Made by a program: the position numbers and the translations under genes | Notes under the pieces: generated by a model | Seen by the model: only the letters and a program-made list of their open reading frames with translations | What the model was told of the DNA's origin: nothing | The model's database searches: none | DNA from: an uncultured Subdoligranulum sp. | GTDB lineage: Bacteria > Bacillota > Clostridia > Oscillospirales > Ruminococcaceae | Direction of reading: 5' to 3' | DNA length: 64,000 bases | Assembly: GCA_945830575.1 (NCBI GenBank) | Contig: CALZZE010000002.1 | Span: forward strand, 62,001 to 126,000 | In this document: positions 38,421 through 46,804 of the stretch, piece by piece | Position numbering within the stretch: position 1 is the stretch's first letter | Layout: every line of letters starts with the position of its first letter

Positions 38421-40940
38421 TCAGTCGATTCCCGTCACGGTGTAATCCTTGGCCTCCACGGCGTTTTTCAGCACCTCGTCCGCCACGGGGGCGCTCAGCG
38501 TCACCACGGCGGTGCCCGCTTCGTGGCTCACGGCGGCGGCGGAAACGCCGTCCAGCGCCTCCAGCGCCTTTTTGACGGTGGCCTCGCAGTGGGGGCACAT
38601 CATGCCTTCAATATGGACAGTCCTTTTCATGTGGGGTTCCTCCCTTTGTACAAATTCCGGTTTGCGTTTCAGCGGTGCGTCACGGTCGGCGGCGCGGGGG
38701 TCAAAGCGGTTGATCCGCAGGGCGTTTGTCACCACGCAGACGCTGGACAGGCTCATGGCTGCGGCGGCGATCATGGGATTGAGCAGCACGCCCAGCGGGT
38801 AGAGCACGCCTGCCGCCACCGGGATGCACACAGCGTTGTAGAAAAACGCCCAGAACAGATTCTGGCGGATGTTGCGCACCACCGCACGGGACAGCCGCAC
38901 CGCGGCGGGCACGTCTGCCAGATCACTGCGCACCAGCACCACATCGGCGGCGTCCAGCGCCACATCCGCGCCCGCGCCGATGGCAATGCCGGTGTCGGCT
39001 CTTGTCAGGGCGGGAGCGTCGTTGATGCCGTCCCCCACCATGGCCACCCGGCCCTGCGCCTGCCAGCGGCGGACTTCCGCCTCTTTTCCGGCGGGCAGCA
39101 CCCCGGCGATGACCTGTTCCGGGGCAAGCCCCACCTGAGAGGCGATGTGGTCGGCGGTGGCCCGGTTGTCCCCGGTGAGCAGCACCACCTCCATGCCCAG
39201 CGCCTGCATCTGCTCGATGGCGGGGCGGCTGGAGGTCTTGACCACATCCGACACGCCGATGACGCCCGCCGCGTGGCCCGCCAGCCCGAAGAACAGCGGC
39301 GTGACGCCGTCAGCCTCCATGCGGTCGGCGGCCAGCGCCAGATCGTCGGGGATGTCGCAGCTTTCCTCCACGAAGGCCCGGTTGCCGCCCCGCAGCTCCT
39401 TGCCGGCCAGTTTTCCCCGCAGGCCCTTGCCGGGCACCGCCTCAAAGTTCGTCAGATTGGAATAGGTAATTTTTTCTTCCTCGGCCTTTTTCAGGATGGC
39501 CCGCGCCAGCGGATGCTCGCTGCGCAGCTCCAGCCCGGCAGCCATGCCCAGCAGGAATTTGGCCGGCACCTTGCGGGTGCCCACCACCTCCACCACGGTG
39601 GGTTCGCCGGTGGTGATGGTGCCGGTCTTGTCCAGCAGGAGGGTGTCGGTGTAGCCGGTGGTCTCCAGACTGGCGGCGGTCTTAAACAGGATGCCGTTTT
39701 TGGCGCCCACGCCGCTGCCCACCATGATGGCTACCGGGGTGGCAAGCCCCAGCGCGCAGGGGCAGCTGATGACCAGCACCGAGATGCCCCGGGCCACCGC
39801 GAAGGCCAGCCCCATGCCCAGCGCCAGCCACACCACAAAGGTGACGGCGGCAATGCCCATGACGGCGGGCACGAAGACGGCGGCCACCCTGTCGGCGGTT
39901 TTTGCCAGCGGGGCCTTGGTGGCGGCGGCGTCCCGCACCAGCCGGATGACCTGGGAGAGGGTGGTATCCTGCCCCACGCGGGTGGCGCGGCAGGTGAGCG
40001 CGCCGTTCTGGTTGATGGTGGCGGCGCTGACGGTGGAGCCGGGGAACTTGTCCACCGGCATGCTCTCGCCGGTGAGGGCGGCCTCATTCACCGAGGACAC
40101 GCCCTCCGCCACGGTGCCGTCCACCGGGATGCTCTCGCCGGGGCGCACCAGAAACAGGTCGTCCACCTTCACCTCGGCCACCGGCACCTGCACCTGTCTG
40201 CCCTCCCGCAGCAGGCAGGCGGTCTGGGGAGCCAGTTTCATCAGGCTTTTCAGCGCGTCGGTGGTGCGCCCCTTGGAGCGTGCCTCCAGCAGCTTGCCCA
40301 CCGTGATGAGGGTCAAAATCATGGCGGCGGATTCAAAATACAAGTCGTGGCGGTACTGCATCACCAGCGCCTCGTCGCCGGCGGACAGCCCCACAGAAAT
40401 CATGGCGATGGCGAACAGCCCGTACACCAGCGCCGCGCCCGCGCCCAGCGCCACCAGCGTGTCCATGCCGGGGGCGCGGGTGCGCAGGCCCTTCCAGCCG
40501 GAGAGGAAAAAGTCCCGGTTGATGACGCACACCGGCAGGGTCAGTGCCAGCTGGGCCAGCCCGTACCACAGCGCGCCCGCGCCGTGGCCCTCCAGAAAGG
40601 TGGGCAGCGGCAGACCCGCCATGTGGCCCATCGTCAAGTACATCAGCGGCACCAGAAAGCACAGGCTGGAGAGCAGGCGTTTTTTCAGGCGGGGGGTCTC
40701 GGTGTCGGCCAGTTCGGCCTGCAAACCGGCGCCGGGGTCGGCCCGGTAGCCCGCAGCCTGCACGGCGGCGCAGACGGCGGCCTGCATGTCGACGCCCGCG
40801 TCGGGGGCGTAGTCCACCTCCATGGAATTGGTGAGCAGGCTCACCGTGACCTGCGTCACGCCGGGCACGGCGGCCACCGCCTTCTCCACGTGTCCGGCGC
40901 AGGCCGCGCAGGTCATCCCGGAGACAGAGTAATGTTGCAT
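38421..40940 (-). CDS. copA: Copper-translocating P1B-type ATPase with N- and C-terminal HMA domains
   Basis: Exports Cu(I) across the membrane. 839 residues. N-terminal heavy-metal-binding domain with GMTCAACAGH (Cys11, Cys14), then transmembrane helices, the actuator loop, the ion-site CPC motif (SCPCALG, about residue 391), phosphorylation site DKTGT (about 434), HPLA in the nucleotide domain and GDGINDAP (about 633). Unusually, a second HMA domain with MMCPHCEAT lies at the very C-terminus (about 770-839). The ATG at 40940 follows CAAGGAGGTTGCC. No CopY/CsoR regulator or copper chaperone gene is in the window, and the C-terminal domain may serve the chaperone role. Confidence 0.93.
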   Translation of the reverse strand: MQHYSVSGMTCAACAGHVEKAVAAVPGVTQVTVSLLTNSMEVDYAPDAGVDMQAAVCAAVQAAGYRADPGAGLQAELADTETPRLKKRLLSSLCFLVPLMYLTMGHMAGLPLPTFLEGHGAGALWYGLAQLALTLPVCVINRDFFLSGWKGLRTRAPGMDTLVALGAGAALVYGLFAIAMISVGLSAGDEALVMQYRHDLYFESAAMILTLITVGKLLEARSKGRTTDALKSLMKLAPQTACLLREGRQVQVPVAEVKVDDLFLVRPGESIPVDGTVAEGVSSVNEAALTGESMPVDKFPGSTVSAATINQNGALTCRATRVGQDTTLSQVIRLVRDAAATKAPLAKTADRVAAVFVPAVMGIAAVTFVVWLALGMGLAFAVARGISVLVISCPCALGLATPVAIMVGSGVGAKNGILFKTAASLETTGYTDTLLLDKTGTITTGEPTVVEVVGTRKVPAKFLLGMAAGLELRSEHPLARAILKKAEEEKITYSNLTNFEAVPGKGLRGKLAGKELRGGNRAFVEESCDIPDDLALAADRMEADGVTPLFFGLAGHAAGVIGVSDVVKTSSRPAIEQMQALGMEVVLLTGDNRATADHIASQVGLAPEQVIAGVLPAGKEAEVRRWQAQGRVAMVGDGINDAPALTRADTGIAIGAGADVALDAADVVLVRSDLADVPAAVRLSRAVVRNIRQNLFWAFFYNAVCIPVAAGVLYPLGVLLNPMIAAAAMSLSSVCVVTNALRINRFDPRAADRDAPLKRKPEFVQREEPHMKRTVHIEGMMCPHCEATVKKALEALDGVSAAAVSHEAGTAVVTLSAPVADEVLKNAVEAKDYTVTGID

Positions 40941-40981
40941 GGCAACCTCCTTGTTGCAAATGGGTATGTACGTCCCTACCA

Positions 40982-41899
40982 TTAAAACAGGTTTTCCGGC
41001 AGAAGAATGTCATGTTTTGGGATTCGCGCCCATGAAAAGTCAGAAACAAGGCTCTGGGGGGTGCGGGGGCGGGGCGCATCCTGCAAACCCACCGCAAAGG
41101 CCAGACGGCCCACCACCTCCTCGGGGGAAAAGCGGGCGCGGAGGTTTTCCAGGCTCTGGTCGCCGTCCCGCTTGGACAGGCGGCGGCCGTCGGGGGCCAG
41201 CAGCAGCGGCAGATGATAGAACTGCGGCGCGGGCAGACCCAGCTCCCGGTAGAGCCACAGCTGCCGGGGCGTGCTGGAGAGCAGGTCGGCCCCCCGCACC
41301 ACCTCGGTGACGCCCATCAGCGCGTCATCCACCACCACGGCCAGCTGGTAGGCAAACACGCCGTCCCCCCGGCGCAGGTAGAAGTCCCCGCAGTCCCGTG
41401 CCAGATTTTCCTCGTAATATCCCATGTGGCCGTCGGTGAACCCGATGACTTCATCGGGCACCTGCACCCGCCACGCGGGGGCCTTGGTTTTGCTCTGGGC
41501 GGCAATTTCCGCCGGGGTCAGCCCCCGGCAGGTGCCCGGATACACCACCTGCCCGTCGCTGCGGTGGGGCGCGGAAGCGGCATGCAGCTGGCTGCGGCTG
41601 CAAAAGCAGGGGTACACCAGCCCTCTGTCCGCCAAGCTATCGTAGTAATGCTGATAAATTTCACTGCGCTCGCTCTGGTAGGGCGTCGGGTCGGGGCCGT
41701 CGGCGGAAAGTCCCAGCCACGCCAGATCGTCCACGATGGCGTCGGCAAACACCCGGGGGCAGCGCAGCGTGTCCAGGTCCTCGATGCGCAAAAGCACCTG
41801 CCCGCCCTTGCTTTTGGTGGACAGCCACGCCAGCAGACAGCAGCACAGGTTGCCCAGATGCATCCGCCCGCTGGGGCTGGGGGCGTAGCGGCCGGTCAC
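40982..41899 (-). CDS. gluQ: Glutamyl-Q tRNA(Asp) synthetase
   Basis: Attaches glutamate to queuosine at the wobble position of tRNA-Asp, a paralogue of the glutamyl-tRNA synthetase catalytic core lacking an anticodon domain. 305 residues: HIGH-like motif in GRYAPSPSGRMHLGNL, the zinc-site cysteines (PCFCSRSQL and YPGTCRG), the GVTEVVRGADLLSSTPRQ loop and a KMSKS variant RRLSKRDGD. The start overlaps the M18 peptidase stop by 4 bases, an ATGA coupling. Confidence 0.93.
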   Translation of the reverse strand: MTGRYAPSPSGRMHLGNLCCCLLAWLSTKSKGGQVLLRIEDLDTLRCPRVFADAIVDDLAWLGLSADGPDPTPYQSERSEIYQHYYDSLADRGLVYPCFCSRSQLHAASAPHRSDGQVVYPGTCRGLTPAEIAAQSKTKAPAWRVQVPDEVIGFTDGHMGYYEENLARDCGDFYLRRGDGVFAYQLAVVVDDALMGVTEVVRGADLLSSTPRQLWLYRELGLPAPQFYHLPLLLAPDGRRLSKRDGDQSLENLRARFSPEEVVGRLAFAVGLQDAPRPRTPQSLVSDFSWARIPKHDILLPENLF

Positions 41900-43188
41900 A
41901 GCAGGTACTCCCCGTCGCCGAGGCAGCGCAGATGCACCCGGTAAAAGGCCGTCACCGCGTCGGTCATGGCCTGCAAATCTGCCACGGCGGCGGTCTCCAC
42001 CGCCGCGTGCATGGCAAGCTGGGGCAGGCCGATGTCCGCCATGGGGATGGGCAGCGTCAGGCTTTGCAGGTTGCCCAGCGTGGAGCCGCCGGGCATGTCC
42101 GCCCGGTTGGCAAACACCTGCACCGGCACCCCGGCGCGGCGGCAGATTTCCCGGAACACCCCGCCGGTGAGGCCGGTGGTGGTGTATTTCTGGCTGGCGT
42201 TGTATTTCAGCACCACGCCGCCGCCCAGCCGCACCGGGTTGGCGGCGTCCGCCTTGCCGGGGAAGGCCGGGTGCGCCGCGTGGGCGTTGTCGGCGCTGAG
42301 CAGAAAGCTGTTGGCAAAGGCCCGCTGCTGGCCCTGTGCGCTGTGGGGGATGGCGTCATAAATGCGGTCCAGCGTGTCCCGCAAAAAGCTGGACGCCGCC
42401 CCCTGCCGGGTGCCGCTGCCCACCTCCTCGTTGTCCAGCATGGCCCACACGGGGGCGCAGGCGTCGTCGGTATCCGGCGCGGCGTCCAGAAACGCCTTGA
42501 GGGTCACCGCCGCGCTGGCAAGGTCGTCGATGCGGGGGCTGACGAACAGCTCCCCGTCGGGGCCAAGGCGGCTGGCCTGCTGGCGGGGCACCAGCACCAG
42601 ATCCCGGTCCAGAATATCCTGCTCCGCCGCGCCCAGCTCCTCCGCCAGAAGGGCGGTCAGGCTGCGGCAGCCCGCAGGCCCCCACAGCGGCTGCAAATCC
42701 ACCTGCGGGTTGTAATTATGGCCCTTGTTCACCTCCCGGTCCATGTGGATGGCCAGCGAGGGGATGACCAGCAAATCCCGGTCAAGGTACACATTGCGGC
42801 TCACCACGCCGTCCCCGGTGCGCAGCAGCACCCGGCCGGCCACCGTCAGCGGACGATCCAGCCAGCTTGCCATATTCATGCCGCCGTAGCCCTCCACGTT
42901 GAGGCGGCAGCAGCCGTCATTTTCCACCCGGTCGTTTTTCACCCGCCATGTGGGGGAGTCCGAGTGGCTGGCCGTCAGCCGCCAGCCGCCGATGCCATGC
43001 AGCGGCATCCGCCACGCCACCACCGAGGCTCCGGCCCGGGTCAGGTAGTAGCCCCTGCCCGGCTCCAGATTCCAGTAGGCGGCCTCCTGCAAACGGGTAT
43101 AGCCCGCCGCGTCCAGCCGGGCGCAGGCCGCCGCGGCGGCGTGATAGGGGCTGACGCCCTCATTAAGAAATGAAAATACAAATTCCAT
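41896..43188 (-). CDS. M18 family aspartyl-type aminopeptidase
   Basis: 430 residues. Zinc-binding residues of the M18 family are visible: His in LTASHSDSPTWRV, the central DNEEVGSGTRQGAASSFL with catalytic Glu pair, and DNAHAAHPAF near residue 300. The C-terminal segment with MPGGSTLGN closes the active site. These enzymes remove N-terminal acidic or neutral residues from peptides in the cytoplasm. The start at 43188 has GAGGGAAAAAAC upstream, and a promoter is visible at 43219-43247. Confidence 0.93.
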   Translation of the reverse strand: MEFVFSFLNEGVSPYHAAAAACARLDAAGYTRLQEAAYWNLEPGRGYYLTRAGASVVAWRMPLHGIGGWRLTASHSDSPTWRVKNDRVENDGCCRLNVEGYGGMNMASWLDRPLTVAGRVLLRTGDGVVSRNVYLDRDLLVIPSLAIHMDREVNKGHNYNPQVDLQPLWGPAGCRSLTALLAEELGAAEQDILDRDLVLVPRQQASRLGPDGELFVSPRIDDLASAAVTLKAFLDAAPDTDDACAPVWAMLDNEEVGSGTRQGAASSFLRDTLDRIYDAIPHSAQGQQRAFANSFLLSADNAHAAHPAFPGKADAANPVRLGGGVVLKYNASQKYTTTGLTGGVFREICRRAGVPVQVFANRADMPGGSTLGNLQSLTLPIPMADIGLPQLAMHAAVETAAVADLQAMTDAVTAFYRVHLRCLGDGEYLL

Positions 43189-43218
43189 GTTTTTTCCCTC
43201 ATCTGTTTATCTTCTTTC

Positions 43219-43247
43219 ATTGTACTCCAAACTGAACAAAGGAGCAA
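43219..43247 (-). promoter_or_regulatory. Promoter of the M18 peptidase gene
   Basis: Minus strand TTGCTC (43242-43247), 17-base spacer, TACAAT (43219-43224). It overlaps the divergent promoter of the lipoprotein gene. Confidence 0.5.
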
Positions 43248-43248
43248 G

Positions 43249-43277
43249 TTGCAATTTTGCCCATAAAAGAGTATACT
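43249..43277 (+). promoter_or_regulatory. Promoter of the small lipoprotein gene
   Basis: TTGCAA (43249-43254), 17-base spacer, TATACT (43272-43277), immediately before AAAAGGAG and the ATG at 43299. Confidence 0.6.
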
Positions 43278-43298
43278 GAACAAAAGGAGAGATTTACT

Positions 43299-43838
43299 AT
43301 GAAAACTTTTTTTGCCTGTTTGACCGCCGCCGCGCTGTGTCTGTCGCTGTGCGCCTGCATGGCGTCCGGCGCCTCCAGCGTGCCCGCCTCCAGCAGTGAG
43401 GTGGTGGAATCCACCGCCGCGCCCACCGCGGCTCCCACGGAGAATCCGTCGGCCAGTGCCGCGCCGGACACCGCGCTGTCCGTTTCGCTGACCGAGGCGC
43501 TGAACGGCACGGTGGCCTTTGCCGCCGACACCGCCGGCGGCAGCCTGAAGACCGCGCAGGCCAGCGCCGCGCTGGTGCAGGTGCTGGCGGCGGAGGGCGC
43601 GCCCGCCGGGCTGACGGAGGGCGCCGCCGACTGGAAGGCCACCCTGACCGCCGAGCAGCTGACGCTGCTGTCGCTGAACTGGCAGGGCGTGAGCCAGCTG
43701 AGCCGGGACATTGCCGCCGACCCCGCCTCCCAGAAGGACTATCTGGAATCCGCCGGGGTGGAAACTGACTTCACCGCCATGGATTTATCCGGCATTTCCG
43801 CCGCCATGGACAGTCTGGACGCCGCGCTGCTGGACTGA
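43299..43838 (+). CDS. Predicted lipoprotein of unknown function
   Basis: 179 residues from the ATG at 43299 (AAAAGGAGAGATTTACT upstream). The signal peptide KTFFACLTAAALCLSLCACMASG ends in a lipobox-like cysteine; a Ser/Ala/Pro/Thr-rich linker of about 35 residues (ASSSEVVESTAAPTAAPTENPS) is followed by a mainly helical folded domain (LTEALNGTVAFAADTAGGSLKTAQASAALVQVL). I do not recognise the domain. It is isolated between divergent and convergent neighbours. Confidence 0.65.
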   Translation: MKTFFACLTAAALCLSLCACMASGASSVPASSSEVVESTAAPTAAPTENPSASAAPDTALSVSLTEALNGTVAFAADTAGGSLKTAQASAALVQVLAAEGAPAGLTEGAADWKATLTAEQLTLLSLNWQGVSQLSRDIAADPASQKDYLESAGVETDFTAMDLSGISAAMDSLDAALLD

Positions 43839-43859
43839 CCCCGGCCACCCAAAAAACGA

Positions 43860-43900
43860 CCCCCGGTCCTCCCTTTCATACAAAGAGGGCCGGGGGCCGC
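43860..43900. terminator. Bidirectional terminator between convergent genes
   Basis: CCCCCGGTCCTCCCTTT pairs with AAAGAGGGCCGGGGG around a CATAC loop. It serves the lipoprotein on the plus strand and transketolase on the minus strand. Confidence 0.75.
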
Positions 43901-43913
43901 GCTGTATTTCAAC

Positions 43914-44879
43914 TCATTCCTCGTTGGGCTTGGGGGTGCGCACGATCTCCATGATCTTGGCGGTGATGCTCTCGGCGGTCAGGCCGTACTCCCGCAGCAC
44001 ATCCCACGCGGGGCCGGAGGTGCCGAACCGATCCTGCACGCCCATGCGCCAGATGGGGGTGGGCATCTTTTCGCCCAGCAGGCTGGCGACCGCGTCGCCC
44101 AGACCGCCGATGACGGAATGTTCCTCCACGGTGAGCACCCGCAGGCACTCGCGGGCGGCGTGAAGCACCGCCTCCTCGTCCAGCGGCTTGATGGTGGGCA
44201 CGTTGATGACCCGCACGTTGATGCCCTGCTTTTTGCAGGCCACGGCGGCGCGCAGCGCCTCGCTGGTCATCAGGCCGGTGGAGAACACGGCGATGTCAAA
44301 GCCCTCGGTGAGCTTTTCCGCCTTGCCGATTTCAAAGGTATAAGCGCTGGGGTCATGGAACACCGGGGTGGCCAGACGGCTGACCCGGATGTAGACGGGG
44401 CCGTTGTGGGCGTAGGCGGCGCGCACGGCGGCGCAGGCCTCCACGTCGTCGGAGGGGTTGATGACCACCATGTTGGGGATGGCGCGCATCAGGGCGATGT
44501 CCTCGCACATCTGATGGGAGGCGCCGTCCTCCCCCACCGACAGGCCCGCGTGGCTGGCAACGATCTTGACGTTGAGCTGGGGGTAGGCGATGGAGTTGCG
44601 GATCTGGTCGTAGGCGCGGCCGGTGGCGAACATGGCAAAGCTGGAGGCGAAGGGGGTGTAGCCCATGCTGGCCAGACCCGCAGCCACGCCCATCATGTTC
44701 TGCTCGGCAATGCCGCAGTTGAAGAACCGGTCGGGGTACTCCTCCCGGAACAGGGCGGTCTTGGTGGAGGCGGACAGGTCCGCGTCCAGCACCACAATGT
44801 CGTCATGGCCTTCCTTGGCCAGCTTCACCAGCGTGCGGCCGTAGCTGTCACGGGTGGCGACTTTTTTCATCTCAGCCAT
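43914..44879 (-). CDS. Transketolase, C-terminal subunit
   Basis: 321 residues comprising the pyrimidine-binding and C-terminal domains of transketolase, which shuttles two-carbon units in the pentose phosphate pathway. Features: VATRDSYGRTLVKLA start, DADLSASTKTALFREEYPDRFFNCGIAEQNMMGVAAGLASMGYTPFASSFAMFATGRAYDQIRN with catalytic Glu (IAEQNM), and DGASHQMCEDIALMRAIPN. The subunit is encoded separately from the TPP-binding half, the usual split form in many Clostridia, and its start overlaps the upstream stop by 8 bases. Confidence 0.93.
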   Translation of the reverse strand: MAEMKKVATRDSYGRTLVKLAKEGHDDIVVLDADLSASTKTALFREEYPDRFFNCGIAEQNMMGVAAGLASMGYTPFASSFAMFATGRAYDQIRNSIAYPQLNVKIVASHAGLSVGEDGASHQMCEDIALMRAIPNMVVINPSDDVEACAAVRAAYAHNGPVYIRVSRLATPVFHDPSAYTFEIGKAEKLTEGFDIAVFSTGLMTSEALRAAVACKKQGINVRVINVPTIKPLDEEAVLHAARECLRVLTVEEHSVIGGLGDAVASLLGEKMPTPIWRMGVQDRFGTSGPAWDVLREYGLTAESITAKIMEIVRTPKPNEE

Positions 44880-45741
44880 TGCTGCGCTCGACCTCCTTCT
44901 CTAACTGCTCGTAGGCGGTGCGCAGTTCGGCCATCGCCTTTTCATACTCGGCGTCATTGGGGCCTTTGCCGTGCCAGTCCACCGCGTTCTCCATGTAGCT
45001 GACGCCAAGGCCCTTGGTGGTGCGCATCAGCAGGCAGGTGGGCTTGCCGCTGCCGTGGGCGCGGTCCAGCAGGATGAAGGCCTGCTCCAGATCGGCAAAG
45101 GAGTTGCCGTTGCACACGATGGTGTTGAAGCCGAAGGCGTCCATCTTGTCGTCCAGCGGCTGGGTGTTCATCACCTGGCTGGTGGGGCCGTCGATCTGCA
45201 GGCCGTTCACATCCACCATGATGCACAGGTTGTCCAGCTTGTAGTGGCTGGCGAACATGAATGCCTCCCAGCACTCGCCTTCCTCCAGCTCGCCGTCGCC
45301 CAGCAGGGTGTAGACGTTGATATCCTGCCCGCGCATCTTGGCGGCCAGCGCCATGCCGCAGGCGGTGGACACGCCCTGACCCAGAGAGCCGGTGCTCATG
45401 TCCACGCCGGGGACGGTGTTCATGTTGGGGTGGCCCTGTAAGTAGCTGCCCAGATGGCGCAGCGTCGGCAGGTCCTGCACCGGGAAGTAGCCCCGCTCCG
45501 CCAGCGTGGCATACAGGGCGGGGGCGGCGTGGCCCTTGCTCAGCACGAACCGGTCCCGCTCGGGGTCGCCGGGGTTCTGGGGGTCAATGTTCATCTCACG
45601 GAAATACAAATAGGTCAGCACATCCGCGGCAGAGAGACTGCCGCCGGGGTGACCGCTGCGCGCACCGTGTGTCGCTTCGATAATGCCCATGCGCACACGG
45701 GTGGCAGTCATTTTCAACTGCAACACTTCTTGCTTCGTCAT
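44872..45741 (-). CDS. Transketolase, N-terminal subunit
   Basis: 289 residues. TPP-binding features: THGARSGHPGGSLSAADVL at the N-terminus, KGHAAPALYATLAERG, GSLGQGVSTACGMALAAK and GDGELEEGECWEAFMFASHYKLDNLCIMVDVNGLQIDG (the GDG-X-N TPP/Mg motif). The ATG at 45741 follows TTGGAGGAACCAGT; a longer frame back to 45804 has no ribosome-binding site. A TATAAT promoter lies 70 bases upstream. Confidence 0.93.
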   Translation of the reverse strand: MTKQEVLQLKMTATRVRMGIIEATHGARSGHPGGSLSAADVLTYLYFREMNIDPQNPGDPERDRFVLSKGHAAPALYATLAERGYFPVQDLPTLRHLGSYLQGHPNMNTVPGVDMSTGSLGQGVSTACGMALAAKMRGQDINVYTLLGDGELEEGECWEAFMFASHYKLDNLCIMVDVNGLQIDGPTSQVMNTQPLDDKMDAFGFNTIVCNGNSFADLEQAFILLDRAHGSGKPTCLLMRTTKGLGVSYMENAVDWHGKGPNDAEYEKAMAELRTAYEQLEKEVERSNG

Positions 45742-45812
45742 ACTGGTTCCTCCAACCTTATTGGCTGCCATGAGGCCGCCTGTCGGTACTGCTGCACAAT
45801 ACACTACCTTAT

Positions 45813-45840
45813 ATTATACACAAAACAAGCCGTCCCGCAA
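45813..45840 (-). promoter_or_regulatory. Promoter of split transketolase operon
   Basis: Minus strand TTGCGG (45835-45840), 16-base spacer, perfect TATAAT (45813-45818). Confidence 0.55.
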
Positions 45841-46114
45841 GATTTTTTTACAAAATATTGTGGAAAAACTTTCATTCTTGGCAGGTTCGTACAAATTTTA
45901 CCAGATTTTGGGGGAAGGAATCTGCGAAACGTCGGAAAAAGTCGGAAGGTTTGTGTGAAATCACAAAACCGCCAAAGATTCGGCGGCAAAAGATGGCAAA
46001 ATACCACTTGCAACTTTTGCCGTTTTGTGGCAAAATAGAGTGCGGAGCGGGACGCTGCCCAAGATTTGGTGGAGCGTCCCGTAAAATACGACCAGATTTA
46101 GGGAGTGTGCCATC
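45841..46114. other. Intergenic region with several hairpins
   Basis: Four inverted repeats follow each other: GGTTTGTG/CACAAAACC (45949-45971), CCGCC/GGCGG (45970-45987), TTTTGCC/GGCAAAA (46015-46035) and CGGGACGCT/AGCGTCCCG (46049-46081). A possible promoter, TTGCAA (46008-46013)-17-CAAAAT (46031-46036), points to the small ORF at 46115. It is A/T-richer than the surroundings. No larger gene is seen. Confidence 0.45.
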
Positions 46115-46270
46115 ATGCCCAACGGAATTTACATCCAGACCGAGTACCGCGGAAAGCTCATCCGCAAGATCGTCTGCAACGGGGAGGAGCGCTGGTTCAT
46201 CGGTTCGGACTGCGCCGTCACCTTCATGACGATGGACGAGTGCATGCATGCCATCGACCAGCTGGTCTGA
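46115..46270 (+). CDS. Small hypothetical protein, 51 residues
   Basis: MPNGIYIQTEYRGKLIRKIVCNGEERWFIGSDCAVTFMTMDECMHAIDQLV: a compact alpha/beta-like sequence with a final helix. It has its own possible promoter, a GGGAGTGTG Shine-Dalgarno-like stretch before the ATG and a strong terminator after the stop. I do not recognise a family; it is too ordered in composition to dismiss. Confidence 0.5.
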   Translation: MPNGIYIQTEYRGKLIRKIVCNGEERWFIGSDCAVTFMTMDECMHAIDQLV

Positions 46271-46287
46271 ATTTCCAAACAGCCTTT

Positions 46288-46318
46288 CCCGCCGCCCGGC
46301 TCCGGGCGGCGGTTTTGT
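46288..46318 (+). terminator. Terminator of the 51-residue ORF
   Basis: CCGCCGCCCGG pairs with CCGGGCGGCGG with a very short loop, followed by TTTTGTG. Confidence 0.85.
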
Positions 46319-46326
46319 GTTGGTGG

Positions 46327-46355
46327 TTGAAATAGGGCAAAAAATGGTATATACT
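46327..46355 (+). promoter_or_regulatory. Promoter of fdtA-fdtB-like pair
   Basis: TTGAAA (46327-46332), 17-base spacer, TATACT (46350-46355), followed by GGGAGG before the ATG at 46385. Confidence 0.6.
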
Positions 46356-46384
46356 AAAAAGATAAATGACCGGGAGGTTCCGCC

Positions 46385-46804
46385 ATGCAGATCCAGACCA
46401 TTGAGATGCAGACCAACGAGCGCCCCTTGGAGGGCAAGCTGTCGGTGTTTGAGGGCAGCGGCCACGACCTGCCCTTTGAGATCAAGCGCATCTATTACAT
46501 TTATGAAGTGCCCCGCGGCGTGATGCGGGGCGGCCACGCCCACAAAAAGCTGCGTCAGCTGCTGTGGTGTCCCTACGGGCGCATCCGCATCCGGCTGGAT
46601 GACGGCCATGAAAAGGCCGAGGTGCTGCTGGACGCGCCGAACAAGGGCGTTGTGGTGGAGCATACGATGTGGCGGGAGATGCTGTGGGAGAAGGAGAACT
46701 CCGTTTTGTGCGTGGCCGCCAGCGAATTTTACGAGGAAAGTGATTACATCCGGGACTACCGCCAGTTTTTGCGGTTTGTACGGGAACAGGAGGAACAGGC
46801 ATGA
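46385..46804 (+). CDS. fdtA: dTDP-4-oxo-6-deoxyhexose 3,4-ketoisomerase-like cupin (FdtA/WxcM family)
   Basis: 139-residue cupin of the family that moves the keto group of dTDP-4-keto-6-deoxyglucose from C4 to C3. The signature [36 protein letters not shown] includes the His residues (GGHAHKKL) of the active site and the conserved QLLW. The C-terminus [16 protein letters not shown] is standard. It overlaps the aminotransferase gene by 4 bases, matching the order of fdtA-fdtB in 3-acetamido-sugar biosynthesis. Confidence 0.85.
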   Translation: MQIQTIEMQTNERPLEGKLSVFEGSGHDLPFEIKRIYYIYEVPRGVMRGGHAHKKLRQLLWCPYGRIRIRLDDGHEKAEVLLDAPNKGVVVEHTMWREMLWEKENSVLCVAASEFYEESDYIRDYRQFLRFVREQEEQA

